Shown here one piece after another: positions 53,082-61,039 of a stretch of DNA of 64,000 nucleotides. The DNA is from Arthrobacter russicus (GTDB lineage: Bacteria; Actinomycetota; Actinomycetes; Actinomycetales; Micrococcaceae), in assembly GCF_031454135.1 (NCBI RefSeq), contig NZ_JAVDQF010000001.1, positions 2,418,001-2,482,000 of the forward strand, given 5' to 3'. The notes below the pieces were generated by a model, which saw only the letters and a list, made by a program, of their open reading frames with translations, did no database searches and had not been told where the DNA came from. Position numbers and translations under genes: made by a program. How positions within the stretch are numbered: the stretch's first letter is position 1; every line of letters starts with the position of its first letter.

Positions 53082-53924
53082 TCAGACGGCGTCGAAAACC
53101 CGACCCGACGCCGCCGGGTGGGCTACCCCGAAACTCGCCAGCACCTGGACCGGGATGTCCGCGTGGCTCAGTTCCCGGGCCGGCCCGTTGAGGCCCGGCC
53201 CGGAAGCTGCAAGCCATGCAGTCCGTTCTTCGGCGGAATCGCCGCCATGGCCGCCGTCGGCCAAGTGGCCGTGGTCGGTGACCACGAAGACGGTCCAGGC
53301 TTCGCGCGACCGGTTGGGCCGCGCGGCGACCGCATCCAGCAACTGGCCCAATCTGGCATCGCTGGATTCGATCGCCCGCTGGTAATCCACGCCGGTGCCC
53401 ACGTCGTGGCACACCACATCGGGGACCCCGAAATAGACGAAGGCCAGATCGACCGGTTCGGCCCGCAACCGTTGGGCCGCGTACTCGGCCACCTCGGCGT
53501 CGGCGGCATAGGCGTCCGCCACCGATCCGGAAGCATCCGGATCGGTGGGCGATGCCCATCCGCCCGAGGAGAAGAGCGGTCCGTTCCCGGAGCTCCGGAC
53601 CAGTGGGTGCCAGGAAGCGGCGATCAAGGCCGTGCTGCCGGGGCGGGCCCGTTGCAGCACGGCGGCAAAGTCGTCGAACCGGTCCAGGGCGGCCGGTCGT
53701 CCGGAGTTGTCCAGAACCCCGTGCTGATCGGCATCGACGCCGGTGGCCACACTGGACCACACCGGTGCCGAAATCGTGGGATTGGCGCCGGCCACTTGGA
53801 TCGGGGTCAGGAAACCGGCAGCGGCAACCAGATCGAGGTTCGGGGTCTCCGCTTCTTGCAGGGAATCGAAGCGGACTCCGTCGATTCCGACCACCAGGAC
53901 ATGGGTCGAACGCTCAGCAGGCAT
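53082..53924 (-). CDS. Alkaline phosphatase-superfamily phosphodiesterase, cytoplasmic
   Basis: 280 residues of the type I phosphodiesterase/nucleotide pyrophosphatase family. The metal motif is VLVVGIDGVRFDSL, the nucleophile region is ISAPVWSSVATG, and the second metal site is VVTDHGHLADGGHGG. It has no signal peptide and no C-terminal beta domain, unlike the secreted relative at 5427, and may be its ancestor or act on internal nucleotides. ATG at 53924. It faces the IclR gene divergently. Confidence 0.85.
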   Translation of the reverse strand: MPAERSTHVLVVGIDGVRFDSLQEAETPNLDLVAAAGFLTPIQVAGANPTISAPVWSSVATGVDADQHGVLDNSGRPAALDRFDDFAAVLQRARPGSTALIAASWHPLVRSSGNGPLFSSGGWASPTDPDASGSVADAYAADAEVAEYAAQRLRAEPVDLAFVYFGVPDVVCHDVGTGVDYQRAIESSDARLGQLLDAVAARPNRSREAWTVFVVTDHGHLADGGHGGDSAEERTAWLAASGPGLNGPARELSHADIPVQVLASFGVAHPAASGRVFDAV

Positions 53925-54006
53925 GGCCTCCAGGGTAGTCCGGCGGAATCGATTGCACCATGCCCGGAAGCCTGTCCGGGCTGGCTGTCGGATGCGCTAT
54001 CGAATC

Positions 54007-54026
54007 CCGTTCACTATGCTGAACGG
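54007..54026 (+). promoter_or_regulatory. IclR-type operator, copy A (perfect dyad)
   Basis: CCGTTCA-CTATGC-TGAACGG, a perfect 7-bp inverted repeat with a 6-bp spacer, 54 bp upstream of the IclR gene start. It matches copies B and C and contains a TATGCT -10-like box, so it probably serves autoregulation. Confidence 0.6.
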
Positions 54027-54079
54027 AACTGCGGACCGAACGGAATCGCAGACTGAGCGACCTTGAATGTGAGGCTTCC

Positions 54080-54850
54080 GTGAGCACACTCTCTCCGGCC
54101 CCGGCGGTGACCCGGGCCGCAGCCGCCCTCGACGCCTTGGCGGCCTCGGCTAGCGGCGTGATGACTTTGAGCGATCTGGCCCGCGAGCTGGACATTCCGA
54201 AGTCATCGGCGTCGAACCTGCTGCAGGCGCTCGAGGAAGCGAACCTGGTCCGCAAACAGGGGGCCGGCTACGGCCTGGGCCGCAAACTCGTGGAACTCGG
54301 CGCGGCCTATCTGGACCGGCAGGACGACGTCCGGGAGTTCTACCGGTTCTGCGAGGAGTCGCCCGCCTTGGTCAACGAAACCGTCCGGATCGCCATGCTG
54401 GACGGTGAAAACGTGATTTATCTGGCGCGTTATGAGGGGCATCCGGCGGTTCGGTTCACCTCGAACATCGGCGACAAAATGCCGGCCTCGCTCTGCGCCG
54501 TCGGCAAGGCCCTGCTCGCGCGGTTGCACGCCAAAGACCTCGAGGCGATGTTCCCGGACGGCAAGCAGCTCCCGGCCCTGACCCCGCATTCGATCACCGA
54601 CCCGGTGACGCTGCGGGCTGCCCTGGCCGAAGCGCAGCAGCGCGGCTATGCCTTCGAAGACGAAGAATCCACGTTGGGCGTGGTCTGCGTCGGCGTCGCG
54701 ATTCCCACCAGGGGCACGCACGGCCCCAGCCTGGGCCTCTCGGTGACCGCATTGAAGGCCACCTTCACCCGTGAGCTGGAGCGGAAATTGGTGACCGAGC
54801 TGCAGGAGCTCGCCCGTTCGCTCGGCGCGCCAATGTCGTTGGTCCGTTAG
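54080..54850 (+). CDS. IclR-family transcriptional regulator
   Basis: 256 residues. The winged HTH lies at residues about 10-70 (AAAALDALAASASGVMTLSD, then IPKSSASNLLQALEEANLVR), followed by the IclR effector domain (VRIAMLDGENVIYLARYEGH, PASLCAVGKALLAR, AQQRGYAFEDEESTLGVVCV). GTG start with GTGAGG upstream. The downstream transporter and sugar-acid oxidoreductases share the operator motif found upstream of this gene, so it is probably the local regulator. Effector is inferred to be a sugar acid or its breakdown product. Confidence 0.9.
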   Translation: MSTLSPAPAVTRAAAALDALAASASGVMTLSDLARELDIPKSSASNLLQALEEANLVRKQGAGYGLGRKLVELGAAYLDRQDDVREFYRFCEESPALVNETVRIAMLDGENVIYLARYEGHPAVRFTSNIGDKMPASLCAVGKALLARLHAKDLEAMFPDGKQLPALTPHSITDPVTLRAALAEAQQRGYAFEDEESTLGVVCVGVAIPTRGTHGPSLGLSVTALKATFTRELERKLVTELQELARSLGAPMSLVR

Positions 54851-54885
54851 CCAGCGGCTTTCCCGCACTTTGGCCTCTTCCGCCT

Positions 54886-54905
54886 TTGTTCAACATGCTG
54901 TACGG
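54886..54905 (+). promoter_or_regulatory. IclR-type operator, copy B
   Basis: TTGTTCA-ACATGC-TGTACGG, the same layout as copy A with a few mismatches, 90-110 bp upstream of the MHS transporter start. Confidence 0.55.
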
Positions 54906-54995
54906 TGTGCAATAGGGTGATCAAGCTCGCACTGATCGCCGCTTTCCAGGCCAAGGGGGTCCCGGAATGGAACAAGGGGGCAGGTGCACACCGGC

Positions 54996-56351
54996 ATGAA
55001 CACCGAACAACCGGCAGCGGCGCAGCAGGCCGCAGGAACCGCGCATGACGAGGCTCCGGTCGAACCGGAGCAGTTGCGCCGCGCCACGCTCGCCAGCTCC
55101 ATCGGCTCGGCCCTGGAGTATTACGACTTCTACATCTTCGGCCTCGCCACGGCGCTGATCTTCGGCCCGTTGTTCTTCGAGCCGTTCGGCGACGCGAAGG
55201 TCATCGCATCCTTCGCGACGTTCGGCATCGCCTATATCGCGCGCCCGCTCGGCGGCGTGCTCTTCGGCTTCATTGGGGACCGCTACGGGCGCAAGGTAGT
55301 GCTGCTCAGCACCGTGGCGCTGATGGGCGCGGCAAGTTTCCTGATCGGATTGCTGCCCACCTACGAATCGATCGGGGCTGCTGCGCCGATCATGCTCGTG
55401 GCGCTGCGCATCCTGCAAGGGCTCGGTGCCGGGGCGGAGCAGGCCGGTGCGACTACGTTGATTTCGGAATTCGCCCCGCCCAAGCGCCGCGGCTTCTTCG
55501 CGGCCCTGCCTTTCGTCGGCATCCAGCTCGGCACCTTGCTGGGCGCCGGGACCTTCGCGATCCTCGGCCTAGTGGACCGGACGGCCCTGACCACCTGGGT
55601 CTGGCGGGTACCGTTCCTGGCGAGCTTCATCCTGATCATCGTCGCCGTGGTGATCCGGCTCAAACTCAAGGAAACCCCGGTCTTCCGAGAAATGGAAGCG
55701 CACAAGACCGTGGTCAAGAACCCGGTGAGCGCGGTATGGCGGACCTCGCGTTGGAACATCCTCAAGGGGATCGGCATCCGGATGGCCGAAAACGGCAACT
55801 CCAGTCTGTATTCGGCGGTCATGGTCAGCTTCATCGGGGGGATCGCCGCGTATCAGAGCAACAACAGCCTGGGCCCGACGGCGTTGCTGGTCGCGGCCGG
55901 CGCGGCTGCCGTGATGGTGGTCTTCTTCGGCTGGCTCTCCGATCGGGTCGGCCGGGTTCCGGTGTACAAATGGGGTGCGTTGTTCCAGGCGGTGGTGGCG
56001 GTTCCGGCGTTCTATCTGATGACCCTTGGCCAGCCCTGGCTGGTGATCGTGGTCGTCGTGGTCGGCGTCGCCCTCGGGGTGCAATCCATGCTGGGCCCGC
56101 AGTGCGCCTTGCTGCCGGAACTCTTCGGTTCCACGCACCGCTTCACCGGGGTGGCGTTGAGCCGGGAGATCTCCGCGATGCTGGCCAGCGGCCTGATCCC
56201 GGTGCTGGTGGCGGCACTGCTCGCGGCGACCGGAAACTCCTGGCTCGTGATGGCCGGCGCTTCGCTGATCCTGTCCTTGATCAGCTTCGCGACGACGTTC
56301 GTGCTGCCGGAGACCGCGGGGCGGGATCTGCGCAGCACCCAGGACGCCTGA
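54996..56351 (+). CDS. MFS metabolite:H+ symporter (MHS family)
   Basis: 451-residue transporter of the sugar porter-like MHS family (related to ProP, KgtP and CitA). The conserved opening LASSIGSALEYYDFYIFGLA with EYYDF, the loop FGFIGDRYGRKVVLLSTVALMG region, and FFGWLSDRVGRVP are characteristic. It probably imports an organic or sugar acid consumed by the following oxidoreductases. An alternative GTG at 54984 is possible. Neither start has a strong ribosome site, the best being AGGTG 9 nt before 54996. The IclR operator copy B lies upstream. Confidence 0.85.
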   Translation: MNTEQPAAAQQAAGTAHDEAPVEPEQLRRATLASSIGSALEYYDFYIFGLATALIFGPLFFEPFGDAKVIASFATFGIAYIARPLGGVLFGFIGDRYGRKVVLLSTVALMGAASFLIGLLPTYESIGAAAPIMLVALRILQGLGAGAEQAGATTLISEFAPPKRRGFFAALPFVGIQLGTLLGAGTFAILGLVDRTALTTWVWRVPFLASFILIIVAVVIRLKLKETPVFREMEAHKTVVKNPVSAVWRTSRWNILKGIGIRMAENGNSSLYSAVMVSFIGGIAAYQSNNSLGPTALLVAAGAAAVMVVFFGWLSDRVGRVPVYKWGALFQAVVAVPAFYLMTLGQPWLVIVVVVVGVALGVQSMLGPQCALLPELFGSTHRFTGVALSREISAMLASGLIPVLVAALLAATGNSWLVMAGASLILSLISFATTFVLPETAGRDLRSTQDA

Positions 56352-56371
56352 GCGGGAGCGCGGCAACGGGG

Positions 56372-56377
56372 TACCCT
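56372..56377 (+). promoter_or_regulatory. -10 box of leaderless SDR gene
   Basis: TACCCT, then GGGGCA, then ATG at 56384. The GGGG could also act as a ribosome site, so both readings are possible. Confidence 0.4.
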
Positions 56378-56383
56378 GGGGCA

Positions 56384-57049
56384 ATGCCTCTCGTTTTAGT
56401 CACCGGGGCCGCCCGTGCCAACAGTATTGCGGCCGGCATCGTGCCGCGCCTCGCCGCGGACGGCTGGGACGTGGTCACCAGCGATCTGCAGGGCGCGGAC
56501 TATCCCTGCGATTTGGCCGCGCCGACCGGTCCGGAAGCCCTGATCGGAGCCGTCGCGGCGGACCGCGGCCCGATCGACGCGCTCGTGCTCAGCCATGCCC
56601 ACGACGTCGAGTCCGGGATCTTGGACACCACCGCGGAAAGTTTCGACCGGCACATCGCGGTGAACGCGCGGGCCAGCCTTTTGCTGATCGCGGCCTTCGC
56701 CCGGCAAGTCCCGGACGGTGGCGGAGCGATCGTCGCGCTCACCAGCGACCATACGACTGGGAATCTGCCCTATGGCGCTTCGAAGGGCGCCTTGGACCGG
56801 ATGGTGATTTCCGCGGCCCGGGAGCTCGGCCCGCTCGGGGTGTCCGCGAATGTGCTCAATCCCGGCCCGATCGACACCGGCTGGATGGACGACGAAGTGC
56901 GGGAAACGCTGACCGCCGGATACCCCTTGGGCCGGATGGGTCTGCCCCGGGACATCGCCGGAGTCGTGGCCTTCCTGCTCTCCACGGAAGGGCGCTGGAT
57001 CTCGGGCCAGTTGCTCAACGTGGACGGCGGATTCTCCGCGCGGTTCTGA
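56384..57049 (+). CDS. SDR-family oxidoreductase
   Basis: 221-residue short-chain dehydrogenase. The cofactor loop is VTGAARANSIAAGIV, unusual in lacking the normal Gly-x-Gly spacing, which resembles enoyl-reductase-like SDRs. The active site is YGASKGAL (Tyr and Lys), preceded by IVALTSDHTT, and the C-terminal GQLLNVDGGFSARF is classical. It lies 32 bp after the MHS transporter gene in the same direction, so it belongs to the sugar-acid cluster. Its substrate is not visible in the sequence. Confidence 0.85.
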   Translation: MPLVLVTGAARANSIAAGIVPRLAADGWDVVTSDLQGADYPCDLAAPTGPEALIGAVAADRGPIDALVLSHAHDVESGILDTTAESFDRHIAVNARASLLLIAAFARQVPDGGGAIVALTSDHTTGNLPYGASKGALDRMVISAARELGPLGVSANVLNPGPIDTGWMDDEVRETLTAGYPLGRMGLPRDIAGVVAFLLSTEGRWISGQLLNVDGGFSARF

Positions 57050-57159
57050 GCACCCGCGGAACTGTCCGTTCCCGGGCGCTTCGTTCCCGGGCCGACCGGC
57101 CCGCAGGTGGTCGCCGGTGGGCACTCAGCCCGGCAGACGTTGGAAAGCCCGGCAGGCAC

Positions 57160-58230
57160 TCAGTAGAAGTGCACCGGATCGACAGTGTGCGGCATCGCTT
57201 CGTCGGCCCGGAACCGGGCGAGGTTCGCGATGAACCGCTCCGCGATGAGTTTGTTCTCCGCCGCGCTCAAGGCGGCCGAATGCGGCGAAACCAGGACCCG
57301 CGGGTGCGTCCAGAGCGGGCTCGCGGCCGGCAGCGGTTCCTGTTCGAAGACGTCCAGGCAGGCATAGGAAACTGTGCCGTCGGCCAGCGCGGCCAAGAGC
57401 GCGGACTCGTCGACGACGGAGCCGCGGCCGACATTGACGAAGATGGTTCCCGGTGCGAACGCAGCGAACATTTCGGCGTCGAAGAGGTGCTCGGTCTGCG
57501 GTGTGCCGGGCAGCGTGTTGACCACCGCGTCGGCGCCGGCCAGCAGTCCGGGCAGGCCGCTGTTGTCGACCACCGATTCGATCCCGTCGATCGGGGCCAC
57601 CTCGCGTTTGCTGCCGCTGACCGTCATGCCCAGCGCTTTGGCCAGCCGTGCGGTTTCCAGGCCGATTTCGCCCAGTCCAGAGATCACCAGCCGGGAGCCG
57701 GCAAGCAGCCGGGTCGGCACGCGGAGCGTGGGCCAGTGCTTGGCTTGCTGGTCGGCTTGCATCTCGGCCACCCGTTTGAAACCGCTCAGCAGTCCCAGCA
57801 GGGCGAATTCGGCCAGGGGCAGGGCATGCACCCCGGCCGAGGTGGTCACCTGCACCCGGGACAGCTCAGCGGAGCTCAGCCCGGCGGCGCGGACCGCTCC
57901 GCCGGCTCCGGCCGCCATCGCGTGCACCCAGCGCAGTCGGGGATTTTCCCGGATCGCCCGGGCCAGATCGGCCGGTGATTCGTTGGGGATCCCGTACAGC
58001 ACGTCGGCGGCGAGGATGTTGGCCCAATAGCGGGCTTCCTGTTCCGGACTGCGCCGGAAATCCGGATCGCCGTGGTGATCGGCCGGGTAGCGCTCCGGGG
58101 GCAGCAACCCGGCGTCGTACAACACGGTCGCCCCGGGTGCCGATCGCTGGATCTGCGCCACGAGTTCCGCCTCCAGAGGCACGCAGATGGCGATCGTGGG
58201 GTCGGTGGGCGCGGTGCTGAAAGTCGACAT
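57160..58230 (-). CDS. D-isomer-specific 2-hydroxyacid dehydrogenase
   Basis: 356 residues. The NAD-binding Rossmann motif is ISGLGEIGLETARLAKALGM, and the catalytic region shows NVGRGSVVDESALLAAL and PRVLVSPHSAALS (catalytic His). It reduces 2-keto acids or oxidises D-2-hydroxyacids. Start at the ATG 58230, with TATGAT 6 nt upstream inside IclR operator copy C. It is the only minus-strand gene of the sugar-acid cluster and diverges from the reductase at 58271. Confidence 0.87.
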   Translation of the reverse strand: MSTFSTAPTDPTIAICVPLEAELVAQIQRSAPGATVLYDAGLLPPERYPADHHGDPDFRRSPEQEARYWANILAADVLYGIPNESPADLARAIRENPRLRWVHAMAAGAGGAVRAAGLSSAELSRVQVTTSAGVHALPLAEFALLGLLSGFKRVAEMQADQQAKHWPTLRVPTRLLAGSRLVISGLGEIGLETARLAKALGMTVSGSKREVAPIDGIESVVDNSGLPGLLAGADAVVNTLPGTPQTEHLFDAEMFAAFAPGTIFVNVGRGSVVDESALLAALADGTVSYACLDVFEQEPLPAASPLWTHPRVLVSPHSAALSAAENKLIAERFIANLARFRADEAMPHTVDPVHFY

Positions 58231-58250
58231 CTGTTCATCATACTGAAAGG
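58231..58250. promoter_or_regulatory. IclR-type operator, copy C, in the divergent promoter
   Basis: CTGTTCA-TCATAC-TGAAAGG, the same spacing as copies A and B. It overlaps the TATGAT -10 box (58237-58242, minus strand) of the dehydrogenase gene and lies just before TAGTAT (58254-58259), the likely -10 box of the plus-strand reductase gene. Confidence 0.6.
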
Positions 58251-58270
58251 TGGCTAGTATGTTGGACATT

Positions 58271-59155
58271 ATGGATGCATCGGAGCAACGACCACGGATC
58301 GCCTTCTTCGGCCTTGGCAAAATGGGCGAACCGATGGCGCGGAACCTGCTGCGGGCCGGGTTCGAAACCTCGGTGTGGAACCGGTCCCGGCCGGCTGCCG
58401 AGCGGTTGCGGGAGGCAGGTGCCCAGCTGCTCGGGGATCCTGCGGAAGCGGCCGACGCCGACGTCGTGATCGCGATGCTGCCGGATTTGCCGCAGATCGA
58501 GGAGCTGCTCGCCCCGCTGATCGTCCGCTGGGGCGGGGCGCCGGTGGCCCGGCCACGCACCCTCGTGGTGATGAGCACCGTCTCGCCGGCCGCCGTGGTC
58601 CGGTTCGGCGCGCGGCTCGAGGGGCTCGCGGAACTGATCGATGCTCCGGTCAGCGGCGGTACCGAAGGCGCCGAACAGGGCACGCTCGCGATCATGGCCG
58701 GTGGTTCTGAAGCAGCGTTCCAGCGGGTCAAACAGGTCTTCGACGCAATGGGCAGGGCGCAACGGCTCGGCGGACTCGGCGCCGGTTCGCTGGCCAAAGC
58801 CTGCAACCAAGTGCTGGTCGGATTGACCGCAGCGGCGCTCGCCGAAGCCGTGGTGGTCGCCGAACGCTCCGGCCTGGACGGCCAGCAGCTGCTCGAGGTC
58901 CTCTCCGGAGGTTTGGCGGATTCTGCAGTGCTGCGCCAGATCGGGCCGCGGATCGCAGCCCGGGATTTCCGGGTCCGCGGTGCTGCGCAATTCATGCTCA
59001 AGGACCTTGGCTTCTTCCTGGACGCCGCGGAACAGAGCGGAACCGACGCTGCACTGAGCCGTGCCGCCCGCGACCGGTATGCAGCGCTGGTGGAGCAGGG
59101 GCTCGGGGGCCAGGACCTCGCAGTGGTGCGGACTGTCGTGGAAGGACGGGAATGA
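58271..59155 (+). CDS. NAD(P)-dependent 3-hydroxyacid reductase (GarR/HIBADH-like)
   Basis: 294-residue beta-hydroxyacid dehydrogenase. Dinucleotide motif FFGLGKMGEPMARNLLRAG, substrate loop DAPVSGGTEGAEQGTLAIMA, and the catalytic Lys in SLAKACNQVLVG. Family members act on tartronate semialdehyde, 3-hydroxyisobutyrate or similar compounds. The ATG at 58271 is preferred; a GTG at 58250 and an ATG at 58259 are in frame. Its stop overlaps the next SDR gene by 4 bp (ATGA), so the three plus-strand genes form one operon. Confidence 0.87.
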   Translation: MDASEQRPRIAFFGLGKMGEPMARNLLRAGFETSVWNRSRPAAERLREAGAQLLGDPAEAADADVVIAMLPDLPQIEELLAPLIVRWGGAPVARPRTLVVMSTVSPAAVVRFGARLEGLAELIDAPVSGGTEGAEQGTLAIMAGGSEAAFQRVKQVFDAMGRAQRLGGLGAGSLAKACNQVLVGLTAAALAEAVVVAERSGLDGQQLLEVLSGGLADSAVLRQIGPRIAARDFRVRGAAQFMLKDLGFFLDAAEQSGTDAALSRAARDRYAALVEQGLGGQDLAVVRTVVEGRE

Positions 59156-59916
59156 TGTTCGATCTGACCGGCAAAATGGCCCTGGTCACCGGATCCAGCC
59201 GGGGCATCGGCCGCGCGATCGCGGAAGGGCTGGCCGAGGCCGGTGCCACGGTGGTGCTGCACGGCCGGCAGGCCGAGCGGGTCGAGGCTGCGGCGGCGGA
59301 GTTCCGGGCCAGATTCGGTGCCGGTCGAGTCCACACCAGTGCCTTCGACATCACCGATCCGGAGCAGGTTTCAGCCGGGATCGCCGCAATCATGGCGGCG
59401 GCCGGCGTACCGGACGTCTTGGTCAACAACGCGGGCCTGCAGCACCGGGTGCCGTTGTTGGAGTTGGAATTCGCGGATTGGGAACGCGTGTTGAAAACCG
59501 ATTTGAGCAGCCTGTTCCTGATCGGCAAAGCGCTGGCCGCGCCGATGATCGACCGCGGCAGTGGGAAGATCATCAACATCGGCTCGGTGCAGAGCGAATT
59601 GGCCAGACCGACGATTGCGGCCTACACCGCGGCCAAGGGCGGGGTGCGGAACCTGACCCGGGCGATGGCCGCGGAATGGGCCAAGCACGGCTTGCAGATC
59701 AATTCTCTGGCCCCCGGTTACATCCACACCGAAATGACCCAGAGCCTGGTCGACGACGCCGCGTTCAATTCCTGGGTGTTGGGCCGGACCCCTGCCGCCC
59801 GCTGGGGGACCGTGCAGGATTTGGTCGGGCCGGCCGTATGGCTTGCCTCGGACGCCTCGGATTTCGTCAACGGGCAAACCATTTTCATCGACGGCGGCAT
59901 GACCGCCGTCGTCTGA
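59152..59916 (+). CDS. SDR oxidoreductase, gluconate 5-dehydrogenase-like
   Basis: 254 residues. The motif is ALVTGSSRGIGRAIAEGL, then NNAGLQHRVPLLELE and the active site YTAAKGGVRNLTRAMAAEWA. The NNAGLQHR stretch and the general layout resemble IdnO, which reduces 5-ketogluconate to D-gluconate. It sits directly before an L-idonate 5-dehydrogenase-like gene, an arrangement that recreates the idonate pathway. The naming by pathway is inference. Confidence 0.83.
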   Translation: MMFDLTGKMALVTGSSRGIGRAIAEGLAEAGATVVLHGRQAERVEAAAAEFRARFGAGRVHTSAFDITDPEQVSAGIAAIMAAAGVPDVLVNNAGLQHRVPLLELEFADWERVLKTDLSSLFLIGKALAAPMIDRGSGKIINIGSVQSELARPTIAAYTAAKGGVRNLTRAMAAEWAKHGLQINSLAPGYIHTEMTQSLVDDAAFNSWVLGRTPAARWGTVQDLVGPAVWLASDASDFVNGQTIFIDGGMTAVV

Positions 59917-59957
59917 ATCGGTCGGCCGAGCGGCCGCCGGAACCATCGGGAGCAACC

Positions 59958-61013
59958 ATGGACGCAAACCTCGCAGTGCAGATCCACGCCAAGGGCGATC
60001 TGCGTTTGGTCGAATTGCCGATGCCGGAACCCGGCCCGGACGAGGCCTTGCTGCAGATCGCCTACGGCGGGATTTGCGGGTCCGATCTGCATTATTGGCG
60101 GCACGGCGCGGCGGGCCAGTCGATTCTCCGCGAGCCGATGCTGCTGGGCCACGAAGTGGTGGGCACCGTGCTGGAAGCCGCCGCGGACGGCAGCTCGCCC
60201 GCGGCCGGCACCCAGGTTGCAATCCACCCCGCGACGCCGCGTGCCGATGCCGACGGCACCCCGTACCCGGCTGGCCGGCCGAACCTGGCGCCCGGCGGGA
60301 CTTACCTGGGCAGTGCCGCCCGTTTCCCGCACACCCAGGGCGCCTTCGCCCGTTATGTCGCGCTGCCCGGGCGGATGCTGCGCCGGTTGCCGGACGGCCT
60401 GCCGCTGCGTTCGGCGGCGATTGCCGAGCCGGCTTCAGTGGCCTGGCACGCCGTGGAGCAGGCCGGACTCCGGCCCGACGGCGGCAGTGTGCTCGGCGGG
60501 GCCAAGGTGTTGGTGATCGGGGCCGGGCCGATCGGTTCGCTCGTCGTCGCGGTAGCCAGGACGCTGGGTGCACGGGAGTTGATAGCCGTCGATTTGCAGG
60601 CCAAGCCGCTGCAGATCGCGCGCGAGCTCGGCGCCACCGGGACCTTGCAGGCCGCGACTGAGGATCAGATCAGCGCGATCCATGCCGACGTGGTTTTCGA
60701 ATCCTCCGGGCATCACAGCGGACTGGACCTGGCGCTGCGCGGCGCAACCCGCGGCGGGAAAGTGGTGATGGTGGGTTTGCTGCCGGCCGGTCCGCAACCG
60801 GTGGATATTTCACTCGCGGTGAGCCGGGAATTGCAGTTGGCCGGTTCGTTCCGGTTCAACGGCGAACTGGACCGTGTGCTCGGCGCGCTGGCCGACGGCT
60901 CGTTGCGGGCGGATCCGGTGGTGACCCAGGTCTTTCCGGTCGCGCAGATGCTGGAGGCGTTCGAGCTAGCTGGTGATCCGTCCCGCTCGGGCAAGGTCCT
61001 GCTGGAGTTCTGA
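59958..61013 (+). CDS. Zinc-type alcohol dehydrogenase, L-idonate 5-dehydrogenase-like
   Basis: 351 residues. The catalytic zinc site GGICGSDLHYWRHG and LLGHEVVGTV is intact, and the Rossmann motif is VLVIGAGPIGSLVVAVA. The DLHYWRHG block, the spacing and the RFPHTQGAFARYVALP segment match IdnD. However, the lobe that normally carries four cysteines for the structural zinc (between PATPRADADG and NLAPGGTYLG) has none, so that zinc is predicted to be absent. ATG at 59958 with CGGGAG upstream. It is the last gene of the operon, 41 bp behind the IdnO-like gene. Confidence 0.85.
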   Translation: MDANLAVQIHAKGDLRLVELPMPEPGPDEALLQIAYGGICGSDLHYWRHGAAGQSILREPMLLGHEVVGTVLEAAADGSSPAAGTQVAIHPATPRADADGTPYPAGRPNLAPGGTYLGSAARFPHTQGAFARYVALPGRMLRRLPDGLPLRSAAIAEPASVAWHAVEQAGLRPDGGSVLGGAKVLVIGAGPIGSLVVAVARTLGARELIAVDLQAKPLQIARELGATGTLQAATEDQISAIHADVVFESSGHHSGLDLALRGATRGGKVVMVGLLPAGPQPVDISLAVSRELQLAGSFRFNGELDRVLGALADGSLRADPVVTQVFPVAQMLEAFELAGDPSRSGKVLLEF

Positions 61014-61039
61014 GCCGGGCCGCCGGGCCCGTCCGCTGT

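Noticed and set aside
53010-54056. A 348-codon plus-strand frame across the second phosphodiesterase gene
   Set aside because: It is antisense to a gene with clear metal motifs, and its own translation is Gly/Arg-rich without recognisable features.
57160-59334. Extension of the 2-hydroxyacid dehydrogenase frame upstream to 59334
   Set aside because: The first about 370 codons lie opposite the GarR-like gene and have Ser/Arg-rich, non-conserved sequence. The family homology begins at the ATG 58230, which has a -10 box at the right distance.
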